Counted from the stretch's first letter, positions 19,011 through 29,778 are shown. The stretch: DNA of 57,807 nucleotides from Flavobacteriaceae bacterium PRS1 (GCA_003709165.1 RDRZ01000012.1:1-57807); one strand, 5' to 3'. Program-made: numbers and translations. The notes: generated by a model not told the origin, from the sequence alone.

Positions 19011-19685
19011 ATGGATTACGGAAAAGAATTTAAAAAATTCGCTATAAAAGATCAAGGCATAAGCAGTACCTATTATGATAAAATGTTAAGTAGTATGTAT
19101 CCTGTTGGTCAAACTCCAAATATTATTGAAGAACGCCAAATGAATGTTGCTATTTTTGATGTATTCTCCAGATTAATGATGGATCGCATCATATTTATGG
19201 GAACAGGAATTAGTGATCACGTTGCTAATATTATTCAAGCACAGTTATTGTTTTTAGAAAGCACAGATGCTTCAAAAGATATTCAAATATACATAAATTC
19301 ACCAGGAGGCAGTGTATATGCCGGATTGGGTATTTATGATACTATGCAATTAATTAAGCCAGATGTTGCAACAATATGTACAGGAATGGCAGCATCTATG
19401 AGTGCTGTATTGCTGTGTGCAGGAGAAAAAGGAAAACGTAGCGGTTTAACCCATTCCCGGATTATGATTCATCAACCTATGGGTGGAGCACAAGGACAAG
19501 CAAGTGACATCGAAATTACAGCTCGTGAAATAATATCCTTAAGAGAAGAGTTATATAGAATAATTAGTAAACATACAGGTCAAGATTACGATAAAATACA
19601 TGCTGATAGCGATCGTGATTACTGGATGAAATCTGATAAAGCACTTGAATATGGTATGATTGACGAAATACTTGTGAAAAGTTAG
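19011..19685 (+). CDS. clpP: ATP-dependent Clp protease proteolytic subunit
   Basis: ClpP is the serine peptidase barrel that degrades proteins fed by ClpX. The 224 residues include [17 protein letters not shown], the catalytic serine in GMAASMSA (Ser129) and histidine in IMIHQPMGG (His154). A short N-terminal extension of about 20 residues before the mature start is usual. It sits between tig and clpX. Confidence 0.97.
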   Translation: MDYGKEFKKFAIKDQGISSTYYDKMLSSMYPVGQTPNIIEERQMNVAIFDVFSRLMMDRIIFMGTGISDHVANIIQAQLLFLESTDASKDIQIYINSPGGSVYAGLGIYDTMQLIKPDVATICTGMAASMSAVLLCAGEKGKRSGLTHSRIMIHQPMGGAQGQASDIEITAREIISLREELYRIISKHTGQDYDKIHADSDRDYWMKSDKALEYGMIDEILVKS

Positions 19686-19764
19686 TATTGATTCCAATAA
19701 CTATTGAAATTGGAATTTGAGATTTTGTATATTGAAATTTAAATTTTTTTGAAAAATTTAATTT

Positions 19765-20997
19765 ATGGCTAAAGAAGATTTAGAATGTTCGTTTTGTGGA
19801 AGGAAAAAACCCGAAACCAATTTACTTATAGCTGGTTTAGATGCACATATTTGTGATCGCTGTATCGAACAAGCTCATGGTATTGTTATTGAAGAATCGA
19901 AACAAACCGATAAAAGTAATCTTTCGGCAGAATTAATGCTGAAAAAACCACAGCAAATTAAAGCGTTTCTGGACGAGTATATTATTGGTCAGGAATACAC
20001 CAAACGTATAATGTCTGTTGCGGTTTATAATCATTATAAACGTTTGTTACAAGCAAAAACCGATGATGATGTAGAAATTCAAAAGAGCAATATTATTATT
20101 GTTGGGGAAACAGGAACAGGTAAAACTTTAATAGCAAAAACCATTGCCCGAATGTTAAATGTACCTCTTGCAATAGTAGATGCAACGGTTTTAACAGAAG
20201 CCGGCTATGTTGGTGAAGATGTAGAAAGTATTTTAACACGCTTACTACAAGTAGCCGATTATAATCTTGAGAAAGCCGAAAAAGGCATTGTGTTTATTGA
20301 TGAGATAGATAAAATTGCCCGAAAAAGTGATAATCCATCAATTACACGAGATGTTTCCGGAGAAGGAGTTCAGCAAGCATTACTTAAACTATTAGAAGGA
20401 ACCATAGTTAATGTTCCTCCAAAAGGAGGAAGGAAACATCCCGACCAAAAATTTATTGAAGTAAATACCGAAAACATCTTGTTCATTGCTGGAGGAGCTT
20501 TTAATGGCATGGATCGTTTTATTTCTAAACGGTTAAACATGTCTGCGATTGGTTATAAAGCATCTCACGTTGAAGATGGTCTCGATAAAGATAATTTGCT
20601 GCAATATATTACGCCTAAAGACCTCAAAGACTTTGGATTAATACCAGAGATTATTGGACGACTTCCTGTTTTAACCTATATGAATGCTTTAGATGCAGTA
20701 ACCTTAAGAGCAATTTTAACCGAACCGAAAAATGCCATTATAAAACAGTATGTAAAACTGTTTGCTATGGACGATATTGAGCTAACTATTACAGAAGGAG
20801 CATTGGGTTTTATTGTAGAGAAAGCCGTTGAATATAAACTTGGCGCTCGAGGCTTACGTTCGTTATGCGAAAAAGTTCTAACAGATGCGATGTTTTATTT
20901 GCCAGGAACTTATGAAACCAAATTAAATGTAACAAAGTCTTATGCTGAAGGAAAACTTACCAAAACGCTTCTTAAAAAATTAAAAGCAGTATCTTAA
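19765..20997 (+). CDS. clpX: ATP-dependent Clp protease ATPase subunit ClpX
   Basis: ClpX unfolds substrates and passes them to ClpP. The 410 residues begin with the zinc-binding domain (Cys8, Cys11, Cys30, Cys33), then Walker A GETGTGKT, Walker [12 protein letters not shown], and the pore and sensor motifs of an AAA+ unfoldase ([10 protein letters not shown] near the end). The IGF-type ClpP-contact loop region is in the expected place. Intact and normal in length. Confidence 0.97.
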   Translation: MAKEDLECSFCGRKKPETNLLIAGLDAHICDRCIEQAHGIVIEESKQTDKSNLSAELMLKKPQQIKAFLDEYIIGQEYTKRIMSVAVYNHYKRLLQAKTDDDVEIQKSNIIIVGETGTGKTLIAKTIARMLNVPLAIVDATVLTEAGYVGEDVESILTRLLQVADYNLEKAEKGIVFIDEIDKIARKSDNPSITRDVSGEGVQQALLKLLEGTIVNVPPKGGRKHPDQKFIEVNTENILFIAGGAFNGMDRFISKRLNMSAIGYKASHVEDGLDKDNLLQYITPKDLKDFGLIPEIIGRLPVLTYMNALDAVTLRAILTEPKNAIIKQYVKLFAMDDIELTITEGALGFIVEKAVEYKLGARGLRSLCEKVLTDAMFYLPGTYETKLNVTKSYAEGKLTKTLLKKLKAVS

Positions 20998-21018
20998 AAG
21001 AAAGAACCCGTTGTGCAT

Positions 21019-21781
21019 TTAAATAATGTTAATTTTTAGATTATTTATATTTCTATCAAAGATAAACTTATTGATGTATTGTATGATTGTTAATGAAGCT
21101 AACTTTGATAGTATTCTTGTTTTAAAACCTTCAAAGGTTTTGGCATAATTTCTTCGAATCATAATCCCGATAGTTGTCTGGTGGTCATAAAATTGAGAAA
21201 ACAATGTTTATATTCTCTTCCTTTTCTTTCGAAAAATATAAGCTTGCTTCTGGTATTTATATTGATTTTTATATCTTTCAAATAATGAATATCGTGAACT
21301 GATGCTTTACTAATATCAAAACTTTTAAACAACCTTGAATTGAGCTGACAGCATGAATTTTATACCCATAATAATGCATATTTTGACTTGCACAAAAACC
21401 TTTGTTTGGAGAGGAATAAATTTTTTTCTCCTTTTACTTCTTGGTAATTTGCAAACCTCTAATGGCATACTATCTACTATAAAATAATTTTAAAAGTCAT
21501 TAAATTGATTTGAAAGTTCTTTTCTTATAAACTCAATTGCAAAAAATTAATTTTCGTTTTCTTCGATTATAAACACTACGCTCTATTTTAATTTTTAATG
21601 ACTCTGGAAGAATTCTAAATAACTGGTTTTCACTGTCTATGCTCATGTATTCTGCAGTCAGATTCATTGCTATTATTTCTATATCTTTAAGTTTCCTTTT
21701 TTGTTTTAAAAACTGCTCTCTTTTTCTAATTGAGGAGAAGACTTCTAAAATTTTATTGTAATTTTCTTTAAAGTTGTTCAT
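21019..21781 (-). pseudogene. IS982-family transposase remnant
   Basis: The minus strand starts at ATG 21781 with 82 readable residues (LTAEYMSIDSENQLFRILPE, ERSVYNRRKRKL), matching the N-terminus of IS982 transposases. After a stop, pieces of the middle appear in other frames (VDSMPLEVCKLPRSKR, CASQNMHYYGYKIHAVSS, ASVHDIHYLKDI). The C-terminal part (MIRRNYAKTFEGFKTRILSK, QYINKFIFDRNINNLKINI) ends at 21019. There are several frameshifts and an internal deletion between the two late parts. It cannot make an active transposase. A piece of the dispersed palindrome CCCGATAGTT lies inside it near 21165. Confidence 0.85.
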
Positions 21782-21795
21782 ATATTTAATCTATA

Positions 21796-21964
21796 GAATT
21801 CCTCGATGCTCTGCATTGAGTGTAGAGTAAAGATATGTATTTTTGTGAAGTATGAATGAGCATATTTTTAAAAGTCATAATAAAACCTCGATGATGTGCC
21901 ATTTTGTTTATCCAATTTTGGATTTTACAATACTTCTATGGCTCTGCCTCGAGGTAGTTCATTC
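21796..21964. repeat. Second copy of the CTCGA/CTCTGCCTCGAGG repeat
   Basis: The left end (GAATTCCTCGATGCTCTGC) and right end (GGCTCTGCCTCGAGGTAGTT) match the element at 5295-5416, with a different centre. It directly adjoins the IS982 remnant, so the repeat may be what such insertions leave behind. Confidence 0.6.
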
Positions 21965-22077
21965 TTAACAAGATACGGAATGTATGTTAATAACTCATAT
22001 AAATTTATATTTTGAGTTTTTATAACAGTTACATTTTATTACATTCGTGGAAACAAAATTACACAACAAATCTCACT

Positions 22078-23442
22078 ATGCGAAAGATTTTAGTTATTGG
22101 TTCTGGCAAATCTTCATCTTATCTTATTAAATATTTTTTAGATAAATCTGAATCAGAAGATTTACATATTACGATAGGTGATATCAATATAGAAAATGCT
22201 AAAGAGTTAATAGGAAATCATAATAATGCAGAAGCGATTATCCTCGATGTTTTTGACCAAGACTCAAGAAATAATGCAATAAAAAATGCAGACATTGTAG
22301 TATCTATGCTACCAGCTCGTTTTCATATTGAAGTTGCTAAAGATTGTATTTCTTATAATAAGAATATGATTACAGCATCGTATATAAGCCCTGAAATGCA
22401 AGTATTAGATATTGAAGCCAAAGCCAAAGGGCTTGTTTTTATGAACGAAATTGGCGTAGATCCAGGAATCGATCACATGAGCGCTATGAAAGTTTTAGAC
22501 ACTATTCGAGAAAAAGGAGGGAAAATTATATTGTTTGAATCGTTTACTGGTGGATTGGTTGCTCCAGAAAGTGACAATAATCTTTGGAATTATAAATTCA
22601 CTTGGAACCCAAGAAATGTGGTGATTGCTGGGCAAGGTGGAGCAGCAAAATTCTTGCAGGAAAACAAGTACAAATATATACCATATAATAGATTGTTTAG
22701 ACGTACCGAATTTTTGGAAGTGGAAGGCTATGGCAGATTTGAAGCGTATGCAAACAGAGATTCTCTCAAATATCAAAGTGTTTATGGCCTTAATAATGTA
22801 AAAACCTTGTACAGAGGAACGATGCGTAGAGTTGGATTTAGTCGCGCTTGGAATATGTTTGTACAGTTAGGAATGACAGACGATAGCTATACAATTGATG
22901 ATAGTGAGAATATGAGTTATCGAGATTTTGTAAATACTTTTTTGCCTTATAGTCCAACGGATTCTGTTGAATTAAAATTCAGACACAACTTAAAAATAGA
23001 TCAGGACGATATTGTTTGGGATAAACTTGAAGAACTTGATATTTTTAGTTCATCAAAAAAAGTAGCACTTAAAAAAGCAACTCCAGCACAAATTTTGCAG
23101 AAAATACTAATGGATACCTGGACACTAAAAAAAGAGGATAAGGATATGATTGTGATGTATCATAAGTTTGGTTATGAATTGCATGGTAAAATGCACCAAA
23201 TAGATGCTACAATGGTTACTATAGGTCAAGATCAAACCTATACTGCTATGGCTAAAACTGTTGGCTTGCCAGTTGCTATGGCTACTCTTGCTATACTTGA
23301 TGGAAAAATTAAAACTCCAGGTGTTCAAATCCCAATTTCAAAAGAAGTTTACACACCTATTTTAAAAGAGTTAGAAACCAATGGAATTGTTTTTAGCGAA
23401 AAAGAAGTGCCTTATTTGGGTTATAACATGTTAAATGTTTAA
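22078..23442 (+). CDS. Saccharopine dehydrogenase
   Basis: The 454-residue protein starts at ATG 22078, which gives the N-terminal Rossmann motif MRKILVIGSGKSSSYL. An upstream TTG at 22012 adds unconserved residues. The saccharopine dehydrogenase C-terminal domain follows, with NEIGVDPGIDHMSAM and FESFTGGLVAPE. The LYS9-type enzyme interconverts saccharopine with glutamate and aminoadipate semialdehyde. In Bacteroidota it most likely serves lysine breakdown. An Lrp-type regulator follows directly, and a glutaryl-CoA dehydrogenase-like gene, a later step of the same pathway, lies at 33520. Confidence 0.92.
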   Translation: MRKILVIGSGKSSSYLIKYFLDKSESEDLHITIGDINIENAKELIGNHNNAEAIILDVFDQDSRNNAIKNADIVVSMLPARFHIEVAKDCISYNKNMITASYISPEMQVLDIEAKAKGLVFMNEIGVDPGIDHMSAMKVLDTIREKGGKIILFESFTGGLVAPESDNNLWNYKFTWNPRNVVIAGQGGAAKFLQENKYKYIPYNRLFRRTEFLEVEGYGRFEAYANRDSLKYQSVYGLNNVKTLYRGTMRRVGFSRAWNMFVQLGMTDDSYTIDDSENMSYRDFVNTFLPYSPTDSVELKFRHNLKIDQDDIVWDKLEELDIFSSSKKVALKKATPAQILQKILMDTWTLKKEDKDMIVMYHKFGYELHGKMHQIDATMVTIGQDQTYTAMAKTVGLPVAMATLAILDGKIKTPGVQIPISKEVYTPILKELETNGIVFSEKEVPYLGYNMLNV

Positions 23443-23443
23443 T

Positions 23444-23496
23444 GTTTTCGAATAAATCATTCAATAAATTGCAGTTTTCGATCTAAATCATTCAAT
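23444..23496. promoter_or_regulatory. Two direct repeats ahead of the Lrp gene
   Basis: GTTTTCGAATAAATCATTCA (from 23444) and GTTTTCGATCTAAATCATTC (from 23474) are near-identical, both running on to CAAT and lying 30 bases start to start, about three helical turns. They lie between the saccharopine dehydrogenase stop and the Lrp start, so they could be binding sites for that regulator. This is inference. Confidence 0.45.
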
Positions 23497-23567
23497 TTTA
23501 TATCTTTTTATTACAGTTTAAAAGCATTTTTGTATTTTTACCTATTAATTTTAAACATAAATAATGC

Positions 23568-24038
23568 ATGAAAATTACAGATCAAAGTATTCTGATAGAT
23601 GGAATTGATAAAATGATACTTCGCGAGTTAATGCAAGATGCCAGAACTCCAATACTTAAAATTGCTCGTCAGGTTGGTATTTCGGGAGCAGCAATTCATC
23701 AACGGTTACGTAAACTTGAAAATTCAGAATTGATTTCCGGTTCAAAATTTATTATAAACACAAAAGTATTAGGCTATACTACAATGGCATTTGTCGGTAT
23801 TTTTTTGGACAAAGCAGTAAGCAATCCACAAGCAGTTAAACAGCTTAAAAAAATTCCTGAAGTTTTAGAATGTCATTACACCACAGGAAACTGGAGCATC
23901 TTTATAAAAGTACTTTGTAAAGATAATGAGCATTTAATGCATTTACTTAATAAAGAAATTCAATCTATCAAAGGCGTTTCAAGAACGGAAACCTTTATTT
24001 CTTTAGAGCAACAAATTGATAGACAGATTAAAATCTAA
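23568..24038 (+). CDS. Lrp/AsnC-family transcriptional regulator
   Basis: The 156 residues have an N-terminal winged helix-turn-helix (LRELMQDARTPILKIARQVG, then SGAAIHQRLRKLE). The C-terminal Lrp/AsnC ligand-binding ferredoxin-like domain contains FVGIFLDKA and TGNWSIFIKV. Such proteins sense amino acids and control their metabolism, often their own gene as well. The neighbour saccharopine dehydrogenase gene suggests lysine or a lysine product as signal (inference). Direct repeats in its upstream region are candidate sites. Confidence 0.92.
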   Translation: MKITDQSILIDGIDKMILRELMQDARTPILKIARQVGISGAAIHQRLRKLENSELISGSKFIINTKVLGYTTMAFVGIFLDKAVSNPQAVKQLKKIPEVLECHYTTGNWSIFIKVLCKDNEHLMHLLNKEIQSIKGVSRTETFISLEQQIDRQIKI

Positions 24039-24041
24039 TTA

Positions 24042-24533
24042 TTATTTTGTTAGTATATAAATAATATTATCAGGAAATCCTTTGTCTGTTCTATTTTTGT
24101 CGAACTTAAAATGATGTCTTATTAAAAGTGTTTTTGATGCTTTATTTTTTCTGTGAGTAAAAGCTTCAATAGAGTTTAGGTTTAAGGTCCCAAATCCAAA
24201 TTCGAGAACTTTGCTTAAGGCTTCATTCATTATTCCTTTTTTATGGTAAGCAGGAAGTAGCTCGTAACCAACTTCTGCAATTAATTTATCATTTGAAAAA
24301 TTCCATAAACAAATAGTGCCTACAAGTTTTTGAGTTTCTTTTAAGGTAATTGCCCAATACAAAAACGCTTCATTAGCAATTCCTTTATTGGTTTTTTGTG
24401 TTTATTTTGCAATGTATTTATATACAATTTCGTTAGATCGAATTTTAAAAACGGCTTGACCGTCAGTTGTTTTAAGTTGACGAAGTGATAAGCGTTTTGT
24501 GGCTAAAATTGGAAAAGTATTTGAGTTAATCAT
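24042..24533 (-). pseudogene. GNAT N-acetyltransferase with internal stop
   Basis: From ATG 24533, five bases after the dnaE stop, one frame encodes a complete RimJ/RimL-type acetyltransferase: LATKRLSLRQL at the start, LVGTICLWNF, then VGYELLPAYHKKGIMNEAL for acetyl-CoA binding. A TAA at 24402-24404 interrupts it (YKYIAK-stop-TQKTNKG) while homology continues in frame. The remaining 3' frame lacks a proper ATG and the first strand. Either a nonsense mutation or a base error. Confidence 0.8.
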
Positions 24534-24537
24534 TTAA

Positions 24538-27500
24538 CTAATTCAACTTATAATGTACATCTTGTTCTGTCAATTCATCAAGTAATTCTTGTGATATTTT
24601 TACTTTTTGCTTACGACTTGGCATTTGTAGTTTTATGCTTTCTTCGTTATCGTAAACCACAAAATTAAGAGCATGACTGCCTTTGTGCATATGTAATAAC
24701 TCTTTTATAGATGTGATTTTTTCTTCTTCAAGATCATTAATATTTAATTGAATTGAGAGCTTTTTAGCCATCGTATCCATAACATCGTGTAACAATTGGA
24801 AACTGTTAAACTGGACTCTTGGGTCGCCTTTTTTACCTGTGTCTCTATTTGTCCAGCCATCTTTTACAAAAGTGCGAACATAAATAAAGTTATTTTTCAT
24901 TAAAAAGTGACGATATTTTAAATACTCTTCACCAAAAATTCGGAATTCAAAACTATCTGTATAATCATCAACCGTAAATAAAGCCCAACCTTTTCCTTGT
25001 CTGCTAATTCGATGTTGCACATCTGTAACCACGCCACCAAAAGTGAGTTCTTTATTTATATAGGTTTCTAAATCGTTAAACATTGCAACCGTAGCGTTGC
25101 AAAAGGTGTTCATTTCGGTTTTAAAATCGTCGAGAGGATGACCTGAAATATAAATACCTACTACTTCTTTTTCTTGGGCAAGTTTTTCCATAGTTCCCCA
25201 TTCTTCACAAGTAGGAATTTGAGGTTCCGAAATTTGAACTTCACTTGAATCGCCAAACAAACTTACTTGTGCAGAATTTTCATTTTCCTGATGTTTGCTG
25301 CCATACTTTATTGCTTTTTCTAAAAAAGTAATATCGTCACCTTTCTTATGAAAATATTGAGCACGATGCGTATTTGTAAAACAATCAAATCCACCTGCAA
25401 GCGCTAAATTTTCAAAGGCTTTTTTGTTAGCTGCTCGTAAATCCACACGTTTTGTTACATCAAAAATTGAATTGTAATTACCGTCTTTTTTTCTATTCTC
25501 AACTATGGTTTTTACTGCACCATGACCAACACCTTTTATGGCTCCCATTCCAAAGCGAATGGCATTATCTTTATTTACAGAAAATTTGTAATACGATTCA
25601 TTAACATCTGGACCAAGTACCTTTAAGCGCATACGTTTACACTCTTCCATAAAGAAGGTAACCGATTTTATATCGTTCATATTATTAGACAATACTGCAG
25701 CCATATACTCGGCAGGGTAATGCGCTTTTAAATATGCAGTTTGGTAGGCAATCCAAGCATAACAGGTTGAATGCGATTTATTAAAGGCATAACTTGCAAA
25801 GGCTTCCCAATCTTTCCAGATTTTTTCTAAAATTTCTCGTGGATGTCCATTCGATTCTCCACCATCTAAAAACTGTGGTTTTAATTTTTCAAGCAAAGAA
25901 AAAATCTTTTTCCCCATCGCTTTCCGTAACACGTCTGCATCACCTTTTGAGAAATTTGCCAGCTTTTGAGACAGTACCATCACTTGCTCCTGATAGACTG
26001 TAATACCATAGGTTTCTTTAAGGTTTTCCTCCATTATTGGAAGATCGTACACAATCTTTTCATCACCATTTTTACGTCTAATAAAACTTGGGATATATTC
26101 CATTGGACCAGGACGGTACAAGGCATTCATAGCAATAAGATCGTCAAAAACGGAAGGTTTTAAGTCTTTTAAATGCTTTTGCATTCCAGCAGATTCATAT
26201 TGAAAAATACCTACGGTTTCTCCTTTTTGAAACAGCTCAAAAGTCTTTTCATCATCTAACGGAAAAGTGTCTGGATCGAGTAAAATATTGTGTTTAGCTT
26301 TTACAATTTTTACGGTATCCTTAATTAAGGTCAAGGTTTTTAATCCGAGGAAATCCATTTTAAGTAATCCTGCATCTTCCACTACAGAGTTGTCAAATTG
26401 TGTAACATACAAATCGGAATCTTTTACAGTAGCAACAGGAACAAAATTGGTAATATCGCTTGGTGTAATGATAACACCACAAGCGTGAGTTCCTGTGTTA
26501 CGAACAGAACCTTCCAATTTTCGTGCTTGATTAATAGTTTCAGCCTCAAGATCTTCGCCATCTGCAATATTTAAAAGCTGATTTATTTTATCTAAATCTT
26601 CGGCTCTAAATTTGCTTCGTAATTCTCTTTCATCATATCCAAAAATGGTTCCGAGTTTAGCCATAGTAGGAATTAATTTCGCTATTCTATCGGCTTCATT
26701 TAGTGGCAAATCCAATACTCTTGCTGTATCTCGAATAACCGATTTAGCAGCCATTGTTCCGTAAGTAATAATCTGCGCAACTTGCTTACTTCCATATTTA
26801 TTAATTACATAATCCATAACCTTTCCACGGCCTTCATCGTCAAAATCAATATCAATATCTGGCATACTCACACGATCCGGATTCAGGAAACGCTCAAATA
26901 GTAAATCGTATTTTAGAGGATCTATATTGGTAATCCAAAGGCAATATGCAACTACTGAACCTGCTGCAGAACCACGACCTGGACCAACAGAAACATCCAT
27001 ATTTCGTGCTTCGCGAATAAAATCTTCAACTATTAAAAAGTAACCTGGATAGCCTGTTTTTTTTATAACATTAAGCTCAAAATCTATACGCTCCTGAAGG
27101 TCTGAACCAATCTCGCCATAGCGTTTTTTTGCACCTTGAAAAGTGATGTGTTTTAAATACGAATCTTCGTTTTCAAAGTCTTTTGGAATATCGAATTTTG
27201 GCAGTAACACATCACGTCTTAATTGATAGGTTTCAACTTTATCTACAATTTCCTGAATATTGGAAATGGATTCAGGAACATCTTTAAAGAGCGTTTTCAT
27301 TTCGTCAGAAGACTTAAAATAATACTCCTGATTTGGCAAACCATATCTGTATCCACGACCACGACCAATTGGTGTCGCTTGTTTTTCGCCTTCTTTTACG
27401 CACAATAAAATATCGTGTGCATTGGCATCTTCTTGATTTACATAATAAGTGTTATTGGTAGCGATTAGCTTTATATTGTGATCTTTAGAAAACTTTATGA

Positions 27501-28890
27501 GCGTAGGATTGATGCGATTTTCATCTTCCTGATCGTGTCGCATCAGCTCGATATACAAATCGTCGTCAAATTGCTCTTTCCACCAAAGTAGTGCTTCTTC
27601 GGCTTGTTTTTCGCCAATATTCAGCACTTTACTTGGTACTTCGCCATACAAATTTCCTGTTAAAACTATAAGGTCTTCTTTGTATTGTTCGATGAGTTTT
27701 TTATCGATTCGTGGCACATAATAAAACCCATTAGTGTAAGCGTGAGAAGATAATTTTACCAAATTGTGGTATCCTTTTTTGCTTTTTGCTAAAAAAACAA
27801 TTTGATAACCATTGTCTTTATGGCTTTTGTCTGAATGATTTTCGCAAACAAAAAACTCGCAACCTAATATTGGTTTTATTTCTTTTAAAATTGGTGTTTC
27901 GCCTTTTTCTAAGGCTATTTTGTTTTTTTCTTTTACAGAATTATTATGATTGTTAACTGCCTTTATAAAATGAAAAGCTCCCATCATATTTGCATGATCG
28001 GTAAGTGCAACGGTTTGCATTTGTTTATCTGCTGCTGCAGAAACCAAATCTTTTATGCTAATTGTTGACTGTAATATTGAAAATTGAGAATGGTTGTGCA
28101 AATGCACAAAATTGGCATCTGATAATTCTGAAATATTTTCTTTTATTTCTTCTTCGGAAACATCTTTGATTTGCTCTTTTTGAAGTCTTTTATTTATCTT
28201 CTCGCTTTCCTTTTTTAGATTGATGTGTTTTAATTCGATGAGTTGAATTTCGTTTGGATTAGCTTCAGAGAAATTTTTAAAATAGTCTGGCTGAACTTTT
28301 AATTGTTCTTTTGTAAATTCTTCTTTTCGAATCAATTCAAAAAAGCAGCGTGTTGTCGCTTCAACATCAGCTGTAGCATTATGAGCTTCGTTAAAAGGTT
28401 TGTTAAATAAATACTGATGTAATTCTGTAAGTGTTGGGAGTTTAAATTTGCCATAACGTCCACCAGGAAGTTTGCATAAACTTGCTGTATGTTCGGTACA
28501 AGTGTCTAAAGCTGGAAGTCCTTGAAGTTGGTTTGCAATATTTTCTCTTACAAATTCGCAACCCATAATATTGAGGTCGAACTTTATATTTTGTCCAACA
28601 ATAAATTTGGTTTTGTTTAGAGCTTCATTAAATTTTTCTAAAACTTCTGCTAGAGGAATGCCTTGTTCTTGAGCCAATTCGGTAGAAATGCCATGAATAT
28701 TTTCGGCATCATAAGGAATATTAAATCCTTCAGGTTGGACTAAATAATCCTGATGCTCGATTAAATTCCCTGATTCGTCATGCAATTGCCAGGCTATTTG
28801 AATACATCTTGGCCAGTTATTAGTATCAGTAATTGGAGCATTCCAACGTTTGGGTAATCCAGTAGTTTCGGTATCAAAAATTAGGTACAT
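24538..28890 (-). CDS. dnaE: DNA polymerase III subunit alpha with fused exonuclease domain
   Basis: The main replicative polymerase, 1450 residues. Residues about 1-185 are a DnaQ-type 3'-5' exonuclease (FDTETTG at 5-11 and HNATADVEAT), a fusion common in Flavobacteriaceae. A PHP domain follows from about 262 (FVHLHNHSQFSIL). The C-family polymerase core has the active-site PDIDIDFDDEGRG. Then come helix-hairpin-helix and OB-fold parts (GGVVTDVQHRISRQGKGWALF). The frame is clean. A broken acetyltransferase gene follows on the same strand. Confidence 0.97.
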   Translation of the reverse strand: MYLIFDTETTGLPKRWNAPITDTNNWPRCIQIAWQLHDESGNLIEHQDYLVQPEGFNIPYDAENIHGISTELAQEQGIPLAEVLEKFNEALNKTKFIVGQNIKFDLNIMGCEFVRENIANQLQGLPALDTCTEHTASLCKLPGGRYGKFKLPTLTELHQYLFNKPFNEAHNATADVEATTRCFFELIRKEEFTKEQLKVQPDYFKNFSEANPNEIQLIELKHINLKKESEKINKRLQKEQIKDVSEEEIKENISELSDANFVHLHNHSQFSILQSTISIKDLVSAAADKQMQTVALTDHANMMGAFHFIKAVNNHNNSVKEKNKIALEKGETPILKEIKPILGCEFFVCENHSDKSHKDNGYQIVFLAKSKKGYHNLVKLSSHAYTNGFYYVPRIDKKLIEQYKEDLIVLTGNLYGEVPSKVLNIGEKQAEEALLWWKEQFDDDLYIELMRHDQEDENRINPTLIKFSKDHNIKLIATNNTYYVNQEDANAHDILLCVKEGEKQATPIGRGRGYRYGLPNQEYYFKSSDEMKTLFKDVPESISNIQEIVDKVETYQLRRDVLLPKFDIPKDFENEDSYLKHITFQGAKKRYGEIGSDLQERIDFELNVIKKTGYPGYFLIVEDFIREARNMDVSVGPGRGSAAGSVVAYCLWITNIDPLKYDLLFERFLNPDRVSMPDIDIDFDDEGRGKVMDYVINKYGSKQVAQIITYGTMAAKSVIRDTARVLDLPLNEADRIAKLIPTMAKLGTIFGYDERELRSKFRAEDLDKINQLLNIADGEDLEAETINQARKLEGSVRNTGTHACGVIITPSDITNFVPVATVKDSDLYVTQFDNSVVEDAGLLKMDFLGLKTLTLIKDTVKIVKAKHNILLDPDTFPLDDEKTFELFQKGETVGIFQYESAGMQKHLKDLKPSVFDDLIAMNALYRPGPMEYIPSFIRRKNGDEKIVYDLPIMEENLKETYGITVYQEQVMVLSQKLANFSKGDADVLRKAMGKKIFSLLEKLKPQFLDGGESNGHPREILEKIWKDWEAFASYAFNKSHSTCYAWIAYQTAYLKAHYPAEYMAAVLSNNMNDIKSVTFFMEECKRMRLKVLGPDVNESYYKFSVNKDNAIRFGMGAIKGVGHGAVKTIVENRKKDGNYNSIFDVTKRVDLRAANKKAFENLALAGGFDCFTNTHRAQYFHKKGDDITFLEKAIKYGSKHQENENSAQVSLFGDSSEVQISEPQIPTCEEWGTMEKLAQEKEVVGIYISGHPLDDFKTEMNTFCNATVAMFNDLETYINKELTFGGVVTDVQHRISRQGKGWALFTVDDYTDSFEFRIFGEEYLKYRHFLMKNNFIYVRTFVKDGWTNRDTGKKGDPRVQFNSFQLLHDVMDTMAKKLSIQLNINDLEEEKITSIKELLHMHKGSHALNFVVYDNEESIKLQMPSRKQKVKISQELLDELTEQDVHYKLN

Positions 28891-29014
28891 AAAAGTGTTT
28901 TATTCCGTAAAAATAAGAACCCTAAAATTAAGAATAATTATGATGATTTGCATGTCAAACTTATGAACACTTTGTGTTATAATTCGGTTCATATTAAAAA
29001 AGTGAAACTTCTAA

Positions 29015-29043
29015 TTGAGAATTAGAAAAATATAGTATCTTTG
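29015..29043 (+). promoter_or_regulatory. Promoter of rpsP
   Basis: TTG (29015-29017), 18 bases, then TATCTTTG (29036-29043) fits the Bacteroidota consensus closely, 46 bases before the rpsP ATG. The gap 28891-29089 between the divergent dnaE and rpsP holds no gene. Confidence 0.8.
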
Positions 29044-29089
29044 CGCTCTCATTAATAACAGAGGTCGAGAACCTCACAAATTAATTTTT

Positions 29090-29668
29090 ATGCCAGTTAA
29101 AATTAGACTACAAAGACACGGTAAAAAAGGAAAACCTTTTTACTGGATTGTTGCAGCAGATGCAAGATCAAAAAGAGATGGTAAATATTTAGAAAAATTA
29201 GGTACTTACGATCCAAACAAAAACCCAGCAATTATAGAATTGAATATAGATGGTACTGTTAAGTGGCTTCAAAATGGAGCACAACCAACAGATACTGCAA
29301 GAGCAATTTTGTCGTATAAGGGTGTAATGTTAAAACGACATTTAGCAGGTGGCGTTAAAAAAGGAGCTTTCACCGAAGAAGAAGCAGAAAAAAAGTTTCA
29401 AGATTGGTTAGATGAAAAAGCAGCAAAAGTTGATGCAAAAGTAGATGGTTTGGCAAAAGCTAAAGCAGATGCAGAATCTAAAGCTTTAGGAGCTGAAAAA
29501 GTAGTAAACGAAGCAAGAACAGCTCCGGTAGTTGTTGAAGAAGAAGTTTCGGAAGATGTTGCAACTGAAGAAGTTGCTGTTGAAGAAGAAACCACTGAAT
29601 CGGTTGCTGAAGAAACAAAATCAGAAGATGCTGTTGAAGAAGTAAAAGCTTCAAACGAAGAAGAATAA
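29090..29668 (+). CDS. rpsP: 30S ribosomal protein S16 with long acidic tail
   Basis: Residues 1 to about 85 are ribosomal protein S16 ([38 protein letters not shown]). The protein is 192 residues against about 80-90 for the bare family. The extra part is first Ala/Lys-rich, then a Glu/Val/Ala-rich acidic stretch ending EVKASNEEE. Such tails are common on S16 of Bacteroidota; their role is unknown. It has its own promoter and a terminator before rimM. Confidence 0.96.
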   Translation: MPVKIRLQRHGKKGKPFYWIVAADARSKRDGKYLEKLGTYDPNKNPAIIELNIDGTVKWLQNGAQPTDTARAILSYKGVMLKRHLAGGVKKGAFTEEEAEKKFQDWLDEKAAKVDAKVDGLAKAKADAESKALGAEKVVNEARTAPVVVEEEVSEDVATEEVAVEEETTESVAEETKSEDAVEEVKASNEEE

Positions 29669-29691
29669 AAGAATTATTTTTTATACTTTTA

Positions 29692-29722
29692 AACTCCGAT
29701 AAATTTTTTGTCGGAGTTTTTT
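29692..29722 (+). terminator. Terminator after rpsP
   Basis: AACTCCGA (29692-29699) pairs with TCGGAGTT (29711-29718) and leads into a T run. It separates rpsP from rimM, which are usually co-transcribed, so it may act as a partial terminator. Confidence 0.75.
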
Positions 29723-29778
29723 GTATGAAATAATATTTAAATGAAGAACGTAAATTCACAAATTGAATCTTAATATTT

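Noticed and set aside
29398-29759. Two minus-strand frames over the end of rpsP
   Set aside because: Low-complexity shadows of the acidic S16 tail.
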